This document shows, piece by piece, positions 46,099 through 54,411 of a stretch of 64,000 nt of DNA. The stretch is from an uncultured Sphingomonadaceae bacterium (GTDB lineage: Bacteria > Pseudomonadota > Alphaproteobacteria > Sphingomonadales > Sphingomonadaceae). Position 1 is the stretch's first letter; every line of letters starts with the position of its first letter. The stretch spans positions 62,001 to 126,000 of the forward strand of contig CANMBD010000001.1 in the NCBI GenBank assembly GCA_947495985.1. The letters run 5' to 3'. Below the pieces are notes generated by a model. The model made no database searches. It saw only the letters and a list, made by a program, of their open reading frames with translations, and was not told the DNA's origin. The translations under genes and the position numbers were made by a program.

Positions 46099-46221
46099 CG
46101 TTCTCGTCACGAAGCTGGACAGTTAGATGAGGCTCAACAGGGTCAAGGCTACGCTATTTTACATTCGCTCCCCTTTCGCTGAACTGCTCTCTCATATAGG
46201 CTGAGACGTAAGGAGAGTCTG

Positions 46222-47733
46222 ATGAGAACCATATCCAAGAAATTGCTTTCAACTGCCGCGATATTGTCGTTAGCGGCCTGCGGTGGTTCGGGTGCTGACG
46301 CAGGTGCGGTTGAATCAGCCGGTAGCAGTTCATCCGGTGAGCGCGGCGAAGTGCGCTCTATCTCTGCTAAAGACAAACGCAAAGGCGCAGAGGCGCATCC
46401 ACAATTATTGCAGGAATTTGGCGGGGCTTATACCGGTCCGCAAAGCGCCTATGTCGTCCGGATTGGACAGGATATTGCGGTGCAGTCAGGACTGGGTGAT
46501 GCGCGCAGTGACTTTACAGTGACGCTGCTTAATAGCCCTGTAAACAATGCTTTTGCTATACCCGGAGGCTATGTCTATTTGACGCGGCAGTTAATGGCTT
46601 TGATGAATGACGAGGCCGAGATGGCCGGCGTTTTGGGCCATGAAGTGGGTCATGTTGCTGCGCTTCACGGAGAAAAAAGACAAAAAGCGGCCAGGCGAAA
46701 TAGCATTTTGGGTGTATTGGGCCAGATTGGCTCAGCCGTTCTTTTAGGGGATTCTGCTCTGGGAAAACTGGGTCAGGAAGTTTTCGGGACCGGTAGCCAG
46801 TTGCTGACGCTGAGATATTCCAGAAAACAGGAATATGAGGCGGATGACTTGGGTATCCGGTATCTTGCGTCTGCCGGATACGCACCTGATGCGTTGGCAA
46901 CAATGCTGGAATCATTGGCAGCGCAGTCTGCTATTGATGCCCGAGTGGCCGGGCGGGACGCGCGGAGCGTTCCCGAATGGGCGAGTACCCATCCCAATCC
47001 TGTGCAACGCGTATCGAGGGCTGCTAGAAATGCCGGGAAGCTTGGAGTCTCGGGCGGAAAGCGTAATCGCGAAGCCTTTTTGCGGAATCTGGATGGGGTT
47101 CTATATGGTGATGATCCCAAGCAGGGCGTGATAGAGGGTAACAACTTCCTTCACCCGGATCTGAAATTGAAATTCACCGTACCCAATGGGTTTGGTATGC
47201 AAAACGGTACCAGAGCTGTGACGCTTAGCGGCTCCGCCGGCCAAGGGCAATTTACAACCGGTCCCTATAACGGCAATATGGCGACTTATATTTCCTCCGC
47301 TTTCAAGGCCTTATCAGGCAAGGGGCAGGATATTGCCTATGGTGATATCCAGCGAACAACGATCAATGGCCTGCCGGCATCTTATGCGACTGGCCGAGTA
47401 AACAACCGCAATGGTCAGGTGGATGTGACAATATTTGCTTACGAATTCTCGAAAAGCAGTGCTTTTCATTTTGCAACATTGGCACCTGCAGGCAGGACTT
47501 CTGTCTTCACACCAATGTATGAGAGTGTTAAGCGGCTGACGACCCGTGAGGCTGCCGCGATAAAACCGCGGAAAATTGATGTTGTGACGGTCAGAAGTGG
47601 CGACACGATTGACAGTCTCTCGCGCAAAATGGCCTATTCCGACTATCAGAAGGATCGGTTCTTGGTGTTGAACCGGATGCGCTCTACCGACAACCTTCGG
47701 GCAGGTCAGAAGGTAAAGATTGTTACCTACTGA
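46222..47733 (+). CDS. M48-family metalloprotease lipoprotein with C-terminal LysM-like region
   Basis: A 503-residue lipoprotein (LSLAAC, lipidated Cys20). The zinc-protease motif is HEVGH (140-144), with the third ligand Glu in YSRKQEYEADDLG and the preceding GYVYLTRQLM. It resembles BepA/YcaL-type periplasmic M48 proteases that handle outer-membrane proteins, but with a middle domain (GPYNGNMATYI) and a C-terminal LysM-like segment (VVTVRSGDTIDSLSRKM...LVLNRMRSTDNLRAGQKVKIV in pieces) that would bind peptidoglycan. The LysM adds an anchoring function. Upstream 120 bases contain its promoter. Confidence 0.9.
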   Translation: MRTISKKLLSTAAILSLAACGGSGADAGAVESAGSSSSGERGEVRSISAKDKRKGAEAHPQLLQEFGGAYTGPQSAYVVRIGQDIAVQSGLGDARSDFTVTLLNSPVNNAFAIPGGYVYLTRQLMALMNDEAEMAGVLGHEVGHVAALHGEKRQKAARRNSILGVLGQIGSAVLLGDSALGKLGQEVFGTGSQLLTLRYSRKQEYEADDLGIRYLASAGYAPDALATMLESLAAQSAIDARVAGRDARSVPEWASTHPNPVQRVSRAARNAGKLGVSGGKRNREAFLRNLDGVLYGDDPKQGVIEGNNFLHPDLKLKFTVPNGFGMQNGTRAVTLSGSAGQGQFTTGPYNGNMATYISSAFKALSGKGQDIAYGDIQRTTINGLPASYATGRVNNRNGQVDVTIFAYEFSKSSAFHFATLAPAGRTSVFTPMYESVKRLTTREAAAIKPRKIDVVTVRSGDTIDSLSRKMAYSDYQKDRFLVLNRMRSTDNLRAGQKVKIVTY

Positions 47734-47755
47734 TTCTAGTCGATTTGCTCATGCA

Positions 47756-47789
47756 CAAAAAAAGACGGCAGCCTTTTCAGGCTGCCGTC
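47756..47789 (-). terminator. Rho-independent terminator of the Flp pilin gene
   Basis: A perfect ten-base stem (GACGGCAGCC at 47764 and GGCTGCCGTC at 47780) with the loop TTTTCA and eight A at 47756-47763, which are T on the minus-strand transcript. It ends the Flp pilin transcript coming from 47979. It lacks a T run on the plus strand, so it is not an efficient terminator for the M48 gene. Confidence 0.88.
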
Positions 47790-47814
47790 CCAAATTTCTA
47801 AATTAATCCGAAGA

Positions 47815-47979
47815 TTAACCAGCCATTTCACTTTCAACTTCGTTGAAGGTGTTGCTGAGGGTGTTACCCAGCTGACCCATTGCAACGATAGCTGCAACAG
47901 CGATCAGAGCAGCGATCAGACCATATTCAATAGCCGTTGCGCCTTCTTCGTTCTTAAACATTTTACGTACGAGTTTCAT
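47815..47979 (-). CDS. Flp-family type IVb pilin
   Basis: A 54-residue pilin. A basic leader ends NEEG; cleavage before Ala14 leaves ATAIEYGLIAALIAVAAIV with Glu at mature position 5, the Flp signature, and a short tail with NTLSNTFNEVESEM. ATG at 47979 has GGAGACC upstream; the frame stays open ten codons further. The tad assembly genes are not in the window. Followed by a strong terminator. Main or accessory fibre of adhesion pili. Confidence 0.9.
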   Translation of the reverse strand: MKLVRKMFKNEEGATAIEYGLIAALIAVAAIVAMGQLGNTLSNTFNEVESEMAG

Positions 47980-48094
47980 GTCTGGTCTCCTATATTTGAC
48001 AAACTTCACTTACCCAATCAAACCCTTAAACTCGGGCCGATAATGAACACACTAATTCAGAAAACTTTATAAATGTTTAATGACATACGGCCGT

Positions 48095-48265
48095 TTAGGA
48101 ACTTGCGACTACTTCGTCAGCCACTGTATTCCACATGTTTCCGGTTGAATTTGCCACGCCGCTAATCGCCACAATTGCGGTGATCGCGATGAGTGCCAAA
48201 ATCAGACCATATTCCACGGCCGTCGCCCCCTGTTCCGAACGATATAATTTTTTAAACAGTTCCAT
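48095..48265 (-). CDS. Second, divergent Flp-family type IVb pilin (56 residues)
   Basis: A short gene on the minus strand, ATG at 48265, TAA at 48095. The peptide starts MELFKKLYRSEQG and continues ATAVEYGLILALIAITAIVAI in pieces: the cleavage site and Glu at mature position 5 match an Flp pilin, and the tail (WNTVADEVVASS) differs from the neighbour. GAGAGGGATATA precedes the start. Same orientation as the other pilin and 115 bases upstream of it, so they are probably duplicated paralogues. Confidence 0.85.
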   Translation of the reverse strand: MELFKKLYRSEQGATAVEYGLILALIAITAIVAISGVANSTGNMWNTVADEVVASS

Positions 48266-48360
48266 TATATCCCTCTCTTCACTTCTAAAGTTCTGCTAAG
48301 TTGCGAACGATCCGTGTTTCACAGAAAGGGATTAACAAAATCCTTACATCGCAAAAAAAA

Positions 48361-48771
48361 GTGGAAAATAATCCGACATATCTGTTTGTGGTCGCCGCGG
48401 CCCTGGTCGATGAAAACCGCAATATTCTGGTACAAAAGCGGCCTCCGGGCAAGCCGATGGCCGGGCTTTGGGAATTCCCCGGCGGTAAGGTCGAATCGGG
48501 TGAAACGCCGGAAAAGGCACTTGTACGCGAACTAAAAGAAGAGTTGGGACTGGCAATAGAGACTGGCGCTTTGACGCCTGTCGCCTTTGCCAGTGAAGCT
48601 TTGGGGGAGAAGCATCTGCTGCTGCTATTGTATACGTGTCATGATTGGACGGGTGAAGCGCAAAATCTGGAATCGTCTGATGTGAAATGGCTGCCATTAT
48701 CAGAATTGCAGCATCTGGATATGCCGCCGGCCGATGTGCCGCTAGTGGCACAATTAATGACTGTCCTTTAG
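48361..48771 (+). CDS. mutT: NUDIX hydrolase, MutT-type (8-oxo-dGTP diphosphatase)
   Basis: A NUDIX enzyme of 136 residues with the full box in two pieces: GGKVESGETPEKALVREL and KEELGL, preceded by LVQKRPPGKPMAGLWEFPG as in MutT. It cleaves oxidised nucleoside triphosphates in the cytoplasm. The frame opens at a TTG 20 codons upstream, but the GTG at 48361 gives the normal MutT length; neither has a good SD, so the start is uncertain. Confidence 0.87.
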   Translation: MENNPTYLFVVAAALVDENRNILVQKRPPGKPMAGLWEFPGGKVESGETPEKALVRELKEELGLAIETGALTPVAFASEALGEKHLLLLLYTCHDWTGEAQNLESSDVKWLPLSELQHLDMPPADVPLVAQLMTVL

Positions 48772-48778
48772 TTTCGTT

Positions 48779-49645
48779 TCAATCTTTCGGAGATTTGTTG
48801 AGAGCATCCTTCAACGACATCTGGCCACTGCCGCGGCGTGCCGGGACTGGCTGATCGGGGTGGGGTGCCCATCCGCACAGGTAGATGATTTCTATATGTT
48901 CGGTTGTCTTGCCGCCGTCTGCTGCGCCGTTTTCAAAATTCAGCTTGGCTTGCGCATAAACATTTCGAGGCAGTGAGCGAATCTGGTCTTTCAGGATATT
49001 GGTACCGCCCATATCCCTGATATCGCTGACGAGCTTGTCCAACGCGCTGTAGCGCAGGCGCAAACCGTCGCTATCGATCACGGGTAGCGCAAATCTAATG
49101 CGAGACATCAGATCGCCAGCCGTCCGGATATCAATTTGCGGATGGATGTGGACAGATACGCGGTCGCCCTCAGCCTTCATCAATGCTGATTTGAGAGTTG
49201 TGAAACTTTCTGCACCAATGAAAGACGCGAGAAACAATCCATCCGGTTTCAATACCCGTCGGGTAAGAGCCAGAGCTCCCGGCAGGTCGTTCACGCTATC
49301 CAGTGTTGCGACATTGATGACCAGGTCAAAGCTATAATCAGCAAAGGGCAGGCGGTCTTCATCGCATTGGACGCCGCCAAAAGCAGCTGCGGCCAAAAAG
49401 CTGGCATCTGCGGCAATAGTTTCGATGCCCATATCGTTAAGCTGAGAACGCAGGCCATTAGCTGCTTGGCCGATGATCAGGCATTTTTTGAAATCCCGCT
49501 TCACCAATGACAGCCGGTCCAGAATTTCTTCTGACATTATCTGGCTCAAAAAGTCCTTGCCTTCAGACCGGTCGTAAGCGCGATCACGGATGCGCCGTCT
49601 ACGCTTGCGATCAAATATTTCCTTTGGTCCGTCGGTATTATTCAT
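48779..49645 (-). CDS. SAM-dependent methyltransferase, BioC/NDUFAF5-like
   Basis: A 288-residue class I methyltransferase-like protein. Motif I is CLIIGQAANGL near residue 55, followed by DEDRLPFADYSFDLVINVATLDSVNDL (motif post I/IV in parts). The start MNNTDGPKEIFDRKRRRR has the N-terminal layout of NDUFAF5/BioC-like proteins. ATG at 49645 with AAGG upstream is chosen; the longer frame overlaps comF. Divergent from comF with 40 bases between. In alphaproteobacteria this neighbour pair is common. Confidence 0.85.
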   Translation of the reverse strand: MNNTDGPKEIFDRKRRRRIRDRAYDRSEGKDFLSQIMSEEILDRLSLVKRDFKKCLIIGQAANGLRSQLNDMGIETIAADASFLAAAAFGGVQCDEDRLPFADYSFDLVINVATLDSVNDLPGALALTRRVLKPDGLFLASFIGAESFTTLKSALMKAEGDRVSVHIHPQIDIRTAGDLMSRIRFALPVIDSDGLRLRYSALDKLVSDIRDMGGTNILKDQIRSLPRNVYAQAKLNFENGAADGGKTTEHIEIIYLCGWAPHPDQPVPARRGSGQMSLKDALNKSPKD

Positions 49646-49685
49646 ACGGCCTTGTGCCCACCGCTTTAACGAGCGACAAGGGCAA

Positions 49686-50426
49686 ATGGAAATTTTGTCG
49701 ACCTTGCTCAAACCGGTTGTCGATTTTGCACTGCCGCCGCGTTGTCCAATCTGCGGCGTTACGGTTGAAGCAGATAACCGTTTCTGTTTGTCCTGTTGGA
49801 ATAGTCTGGATTTTCTGACCGAGCCCTGGTGTGCATCTTGCGGCAGGCCTTTCGCTTTTGAGCAGGCGGCAGGAACGCAGTGCGCAGCCTGTCTCAAAAA
49901 GCCGCCCGATCATGACGGGGTCCGGGCTGTTGTGGCTTATGACGACAATAGCAGCTTACTGCCGATGCGTCTTAAATATGGAGGGCGTTTGGGTTTTGCC
50001 GAGTTAATCGCCGGTCAACTGGAGCGTTTTTTGGGTGAAATTCCCGCAGATGCTTTGATCGTCCCGGTGCCACTTCACCGTTGGCGTCTATGGTCCCGCG
50101 GGTTCAACCAATCCGTGCTGATTGGCCGGGCCCTGTCCGAGCGCAGCGGAATTGCGATGGAAACGGGCGTGCTCGCTCGCAAAGATGCAACACCGCCGCT
50201 GCGTTCGATGTCGGCGAAAGAGCGGCGCAGACTTGTAAAGAACGCATTCGCGGTATCGCATGATACACAGTCAAAATTAAAGGGAAGGGCCGTCATTCTG
50301 ATTGATGATGTGTACACGACCGGCTCCACCGCCAATGCCTGTGCGAGAATGTTAAAGGCATCCGGTGCAGCGCAGGTGACGGTTTTCTGTTGGGCGAGAG
50401 TGTTGACCGAATATGAGCAGAGTTGA
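49686..50426 (+). CDS. comF: ComF-family protein
   Basis: A 246-residue double-domain protein: an N-terminal zinc-ribbon (CPICG, CLSC, CASCG and CAAC pairs) and a phosphoribosyltransferase domain with the PRPP loop VILIDDVYTTGST. ComF proteins act in DNA uptake or nucleotide-linked reactions. ATG at 49686 with AAGGG ahead is preferred over the longer frame. It heads the comF-grxC-amidase-DUF1178 cluster. Confidence 0.9.
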   Translation: MEILSTLLKPVVDFALPPRCPICGVTVEADNRFCLSCWNSLDFLTEPWCASCGRPFAFEQAAGTQCAACLKKPPDHDGVRAVVAYDDNSSLLPMRLKYGGRLGFAELIAGQLERFLGEIPADALIVPVPLHRWRLWSRGFNQSVLIGRALSERSGIAMETGVLARKDATPPLRSMSAKERRRLVKNAFAVSHDTQSKLKGRAVILIDDVYTTGSTANACARMLKASGAAQVTVFCWARVLTEYEQS

Positions 50427-50482
50427 ATTAGCAAGGCAGAAGGTCCATCTGCATGGTAATCGAAACATATTGGAAAGCTGTT

Positions 50483-50740
50483 ATGGCAAAAGTCGAAATT
50501 TACACCAAATTCACATGCGGATATTGCTTTCGGGCAAAAGGCTTGCTGAAGAGCAAAGACGTGGATTTTGAAGAGACAGACATTACCATGGGCGGTCCAA
50601 AGCGCGAGGAAATGATCCAGCGTTCGGGCGGTCGGACGACGGTTCCCCAGATTTTCATCAATGATCAGCATATTGGCGGTTCCGATGATCTTTCAGCTTT
50701 GGAAGATGCCGGGAAATTGGACGCATTGCTGGCGGCCTGA
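50483..50740 (+). CDS. grxC: Glutaredoxin 3
   Basis: An 85-residue dithiol glutaredoxin with active site CGYC (12-15), cis-Pro in TTVPQIFIND and GG in HIGGSDDL. It reduces protein or small-molecule disulfides with glutathione. The ATG at 50483 has GGAAAG upstream; the frame extends ten codons further without support. Six bases separate it from the amidase gene. Confidence 0.93.
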   Translation: MAKVEIYTKFTCGYCFRAKGLLKSKDVDFEETDITMGGPKREEMIQRSGGRTTVPQIFINDQHIGGSDDLSALEDAGKLDALLAA

Positions 50741-50746
50741 TCACAG

Positions 50747-51580
50747 ATGCGTGTTGCCTTGGCCCAGATGTGCAGCGGTATCGACCCCGCTACCAATGCG
50801 AAAGCATTGCGCGCGCACATCGGTGAAGCCGCGGCCCAAGGCGCTGATATCCTGTTTACGCCGGAAATGACCGGCCTTGTTGACCGCGATCGAAACCGGG
50901 CAGCTGCCAATATCCATACAGAGCAGAAGGATCCGGTTCTGCAAGAAGCCTGCGCCTCTGCCAAGAATGAACGAATCTGGGTGGCGCTTGGCTCGCTGGC
51001 GATAAAGCCAAGTGATCCAGACGCCAGCAAATGGCTGAATCGATCCTTTCTGATCGACCCGTCGGGGACGATAGTGGCGCGCTATGACAAGATCCATCTT
51101 TTCGATGTTGATCTGGACACTGGCGAAAGCTGGCGGGAATCTTCAGCCTATGAGGGCGGAGCAGAAGCTGTCGTTGCTCCTGTGAAGAAAGCGATGCTTG
51201 GTCTTTCAGTCTGTTATGACCTGCGTTTTCCCTCATTATACGCAGCGCTGACCAACGCCGGAGCCGATATATTATCGATACCCGCTGCCTTTACTGTGCC
51301 GACAGGCGAGGCGCATTGGGAGATATTGCTGCGGGCGCGGGCAATTGAAGCCGGCGTTTTTGTGGTCGCGGCTGCCCAATCCGGTTTGCACGACGATGGT
51401 CGCACGACTTACGGGCATTCAATGGTGATTGATCCATGGGGGCACGTACTGTTGGACATGGGTGCGGATACAGGCGTCGCGACATGCGATATTGACTTGG
51501 ATGATATTGCGAAGGTACGCAGCCGCATTCCGGCGATCACCAATCGCCGGACTTTTGCGTCACCAAAAGGTGCTTTATGA
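50747..51580 (+). CDS. Carbon-nitrogen hydrolase (NIT2/omega-amidase-like)
   Basis: A 277-residue nitrilase-superfamily amidase with the triad Glu40 (FTPEMTG), Lys115 (YDKIHLFD) and Cys156 (SVCYDLRFP). The pattern is of the Nit1/Nit2 branch, which hydrolyses deaminated glutathione or omega-amides, consistent with the adjacent glutaredoxin. Stop and the next start overlap by four bases (ATGA). Confidence 0.9.
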   Translation: MRVALAQMCSGIDPATNAKALRAHIGEAAAQGADILFTPEMTGLVDRDRNRAAANIHTEQKDPVLQEACASAKNERIWVALGSLAIKPSDPDASKWLNRSFLIDPSGTIVARYDKIHLFDVDLDTGESWRESSAYEGGAEAVVAPVKKAMLGLSVCYDLRFPSLYAALTNAGADILSIPAAFTVPTGEAHWEILLRARAIEAGVFVVAAAQSGLHDDGRTTYGHSMVIDPWGHVLLDMGADTGVATCDIDLDDIAKVRSRIPAITNRRTFASPKGAL

Positions 51581-52095
51581 TTGTGTTTGATCTTATATGC
51601 CGCGACGGCGGCCATCAATTTGAGGGCTGGTTCGGTTCTTCAGGTGACTACGCCAAGCAGCAAGCTGCAGGGCTGATCGATTGTCCCAGTTGCGGTTGTA
51701 ACGCTGTCGACAAAGCGGTGATGGCCCCCAATGTCGGTATTAAGGGCAACCAGCGCTCTGGTGTGAAGTCGGTCTCTGGATCAGTCGAATCGGAGCATAC
51801 TGAATTGGGGGCTTCCAAAGAAAACGAGCAATCAATGGCGAAAGCGGTCACACTCCCGGCCGAGGTTCAGGATATGGTTGGCAAGCTGGCCAAAGCACAA
51901 GCGGAAATGTTGGAGCAATCAGAGTGGGTTGGCGGCGATTTTCCTGAGGAAGCCCGGGCGATCCACTATGGCGAAAAAGATGCGGCGCCTATCCACGGGA
52001 CAGCATCTCCAGAGGATGTCGCAGAGCTTGAAGAAGAAGGCATCGATGTTGTGCCGCTGCCCTTGCCGGTAGCGCCGCCCGAAGCGCAAAATTGA
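51577..52095 (+). CDS. DUF1178 protein
   Basis: A 172-residue DUF1178 protein. It begins MIVFDLICRDGGHQFEGWF, with Cys8 and a CPSCGC trio (Cys36, Cys39, Cys41) that looks like a zinc-binding element; the C-terminal half is acidic and Pro-rich. Function unknown; coupled to the amidase. The tRNA-Arg gene follows 40 bases later. Confidence 0.88.
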   Translation: MIVFDLICRDGGHQFEGWFGSSGDYAKQQAAGLIDCPSCGCNAVDKAVMAPNVGIKGNQRSGVKSVSGSVESEHTELGASKENEQSMAKAVTLPAEVQDMVGKLAKAQAEMLEQSEWVGGDFPEEARAIHYGEKDAAPIHGTASPEDVAELEEEGIDVVPLPLPVAPPEAQN

Positions 52096-52135
52096 AGCTG
52101 GTCTATCTGACAAGCACCCGTTAAATGACGGGCAA

Positions 52136-52212
52136 GCGCCCGTAGCTCAGGTGGATAGAGCATCAGATTCCTAATCTGGGGGCCACAGGTTCGAATCCTG
52201 TCGGGCGCACCA
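52136..52212 (+). tRNA. tRNA-Arg (CCU anticodon)
   Basis: A complete 77-base tRNA. Acceptor GCGCCCG (52136) pairs with CGGGCGC (52202-52208); discriminator A and encoded CCA end at 52212. D-arm GCTC/GAGC, anticodon stem TCAGA/TCTGG (one U-G pair), anticodon CCT at 52170-52172, T-arm GGTTCGAATCC. It decodes AGG. A short T run follows. Confidence 0.97.
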
Positions 52213-52233
52213 GTTTTTTCCGGTTGATGTTGT

Positions 52234-52860
52234 TTAAAGGTCGAATGCCATTCGGGACATTATTTCGACGGTTTTATTTTCAAAAACCGCGTCGCCGAGT
52301 TCTTCTTTCTTTTCGGCTAGAAATTTGTCGCGATCGTGCAACATATCGATAATCGGATCATGAAAGACCTCGACAGCGGCGGTGAGCCAGTCGTTGACTA
52401 GCGGATCGCCAGAGGCTTTGTTCATTGAAAAAAGCTTGAGCCGCGATGCAATGGCATCGGCGGGCATGAAATATTCGTAAGTGACCCAATAGTTGGTTGT
52501 GAACCAGCTCAATGGCATGCCATCCAGGCCAAAACTCAGTGCGCCGAAATGAACGACGCCTTGTGTTGGCTTGCCGTTGGGAAGTTTTTTGGGAGGTTCG
52601 TAAAGCGCGTTTACGCCTTTGAACATCTCGAGCGGCAGAAACATGTGAAAATGGCCATGTTCGCCTTCTTCGCGTTCCTCGGGCTTGTGCGCATGGTAGA
52701 ACCAGCGAGACTTGTTGCCGGGTGCAACACAGTCGCCCTTCGGATAATGTTCATATTGAACGAAAGGGGCGTCTGCCGGTACCACTCTGGGTACTAGCGA
52801 GACGCCCTCTTTAGCTATCTGGCCTGTAAGCTCAAACAGCCTTTCTAATGCATTTTCCAA
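52234..52860 (-). CDS. Conserved protein, possibly DUF6969
   Basis: A 208-residue protein without signal peptide. It contains HYPKGDCVAP, FYHAHKPEE, EHGHFHMFL, an aromatic-rich segment around WFTTNYWVTYEYFM and acidic C-terminal helices. The HGHFH group suggests a metal site. I associate it with DUF6969 but could not confirm; function unknown. It runs opposite to the tRNA and ends 21 bases after it. The Cys/Ala-rich lipoprotein gene ends 15 bases upstream on the same strand. Confidence 0.65.
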   Translation of the reverse strand: MENALERLFELTGQIAKEGVSLVPRVVPADAPFVQYEHYPKGDCVAPGNKSRWFYHAHKPEEREEGEHGHFHMFLPLEMFKGVNALYEPPKKLPNGKPTQGVVHFGALSFGLDGMPLSWFTTNYWVTYEYFMPADAIASRLKLFSMNKASGDPLVNDWLTAAVEVFHDPIIDMLHDRDKFLAEKKEELGDAVFENKTVEIMSRMAFDL

Positions 52861-52875
52861 TGCCTGTTACTGATA

Positions 52876-53184
52876 TTACTCAGTAGCAGCACATGCAGCG
52901 GCACATGCAGCATCACCAGCGGCGCAAGCAGCAGCACATGCAGCTTCACCAGCGGCACAGCCAGCAGCTTCAGCAGCACAGCCAGCAGCACACGCAGCAT
53001 CACCAGCGGCACATGCAGCAGCACAACCAGCTTCTTCAGCGGCACATGCAGCACACTCAGCGGCACATTCTGCAGCAGCAGCAGCATCTTCAGCTTGCTC
53101 AGCACATGCTGAAAGAGCAGGAACTGCAAGAGCAAGACCGCCAGCTACTGCCAGCATTTTGCGGAAACTTGTTTCGTTAGACAT
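52876..53184 (-). CDS. Ala/Cys-periodic lipoprotein, unknown function
   Basis: A 102-residue lipoprotein (ALSAC, lipidated Cys27) whose mature part is almost only Ala, Cys, Gly, Glu and Asp. Thirteen Cys occur, mostly spaced by 3 or 6 residues, which gives a 4/7 (11-residue) rhythm, in units such as CAAACAAGDAACAAGC. On a helix this makes a stripe of thiols. A clear AAGGGGAT lies eight bases before the ATG, so the gene is translated. I do not know a named family. Possible roles: metal binding, disulfide-linked fibre, redox buffer in the outer membrane. The complementary Gln/His-rich frame is an antisense shadow. Confidence 0.8.
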   Translation of the reverse strand: MSNETSFRKMLAVAGGLALAVPALSACAEQAEDAAAAAECAAECAACAAEEAGCAAACAAGDAACAAGCAAEAAGCAAGEAACAAACAAGDAACAAACAATE

Positions 53185-53377
53185 TAAAATATCCCCTTTG
53201 GAATGAACTAGACTTTCCCCTCTATCTGCAAAGATATGGGCATGGCAAGTCTATTTGTGCGATATCCTAGAAAATGGCTGAAATTGTCGCTTTTTTGGGC
53301 ATTTAAATAGTTAATTGCACAAAAATCAGGCGGTTAATCTGCCCGATTCTTCGTCTATTCACTGCTGATTTCGCGGC

Positions 53378-53791
53378 CTATTTCTCCACACCTCGGATTT
53401 TTCCCCACTGCCGCGCCATAGTATAGCCCAGATAACCAGTGCCAAATAACGCGTATAGAGGCTCTGGAATACCGGCAAGATAAGCATTCATGCCACTGGC
53501 GATATCATGAGCCGCTTGCGGCCTGATTGCCGCAATCAAACCCATGGGTAGCGACCAAAGCAGCAATATATACATAACGTAAAGAAAACTCGGCCGCGCG
53601 CGGCTGGTCCACGGGTCGGGAGATCCGGCCTCTGCCAGTATCGCCGACATCTGGATGCGAAGCTGCTCCATCTCCTGGCTGCCCTCAAGTTTGAGTAGCT
53701 CCAGCATTGCGCGATCACGGGCACCTTTGTCGGGAATGATCTTCTCGATAATCTTGGAAATGGGGCCGATGAGGGTCGAGAGTAAAGACAT
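53378..53791 (-). CDS. Phage-type holin (3TM holin family)
   Basis: A 137-residue protein with an amphipathic N-terminus (LIGPISKIIEKIIP), an acidic helical region, and hydrophobic segments at about residues 68-88 (FLYVMYILLLWSLPMGLIAA) and 110-125. It matches the 3TM holin family seen in phages and gene transfer agents. It would permeabilise the inner membrane and release the endolysin. It lies 47 bases downstream of the endolysin gene on the same strand. Confidence 0.82.
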   Translation of the reverse strand: MSLLSTLIGPISKIIEKIIPDKGARDRAMLELLKLEGSQEMEQLRIQMSAILAEAGSPDPWTSRARPSFLYVMYILLLWSLPMGLIAAIRPQAAHDIASGMNAYLAGIPEPLYALFGTGYLGYTMARQWGKIRGVEK

Positions 53792-53838
53792 GGTTTTAGT
53801 TCCTTATATCTGGTTTGGGGAGGAGGCCGATCGGACTT

Positions 53839-54378
53839 TCAACCTATGCGGTGGGCGAGCCAGCCATAGAGGAACGCTTCATTGGCCGGGCGCTGTTCGG
53901 CCAGTTTTATATAGCGCGCACCTTGTAAGGCTTCGACGGCCTTCAGCAGAACCGCCTCGCCATCGTCGGCGCGTTTCGCCAGAAATTGCTGCAAGGCGCC
54001 AATTGTCCTTGGGCCGATTTGGCCGTCGGTTGCAATATCGGCAAAATCCTGCCCGTTGCGGTTCAGCGCGTTGAGCGCCCGTTGCAGGAAGCCGACCGCG
54101 GTCGCAGGTCCCATGTTAATGCCAGTGTCGAACAGTTCGCCAGCCAGCTGAGGGGCCAGTGCGCTGACCTTATCAAACGACGGACGCAGCCAATATCTGC
54201 GTTTATATATGGCGACAGCTTCGTCGTAGGGAAAATGCCGCATGTCACCAGCATAACCATGGCTGCGTGCGACCGCTTCGGTGACGCCCCAGCGGGTGGG
54301 ACCCCCGCGGTCAGCGGGATGATTGGAATAATCGCCTTCTATGGCGATGACGTCGTCGATCAATGTGTCGATATTCAT
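53839..54378 (-). CDS. GH108-family endolysin with peptidoglycan-binding domain
   Basis: A 179-residue lysozyme-like enzyme. The catalytic N-terminal domain shows IAIEGDYSNHPADRGGPTRWGVT with the family Glu near residue 14, and the C-terminal part is a peptidoglycan-binding_3-type domain (DGQIGPRTIGALQQF). GH108 enzymes cut murein and are used by phages and by gene transfer agents. No signal peptide, so it needs the adjacent holin. No capsid, portal, terminase or integrase gene is in the window. Confidence 0.87.
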   Translation of the reverse strand: MNIDTLIDDVIAIEGDYSNHPADRGGPTRWGVTEAVARSHGYAGDMRHFPYDEAVAIYKRRYWLRPSFDKVSALAPQLAGELFDTGINMGPATAVGFLQRALNALNRNGQDFADIATDGQIGPRTIGALQQFLAKRADDGEAVLLKAVEALQGARYIKLAEQRPANEAFLYGWLAHRIG

Positions 54379-54411
54379 GGCAGCATCTTCCTTTCTTGGG
54401 GTGAGAACAAT

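Noticed and set aside
52136..52212. tRNA-Arg as integration site for a mobile element
   Set aside because: No second copy of the tRNA 3' end was found near, and the only recombinase in the window is XerD. The lysis pair alone is not evidence of a prophage.
52893..53180. Gln/His-rich plus-strand frame
   Set aside because: Antisense of the Ala/Cys lipoprotein; the minus frame has the signal peptide and the ribosome site.
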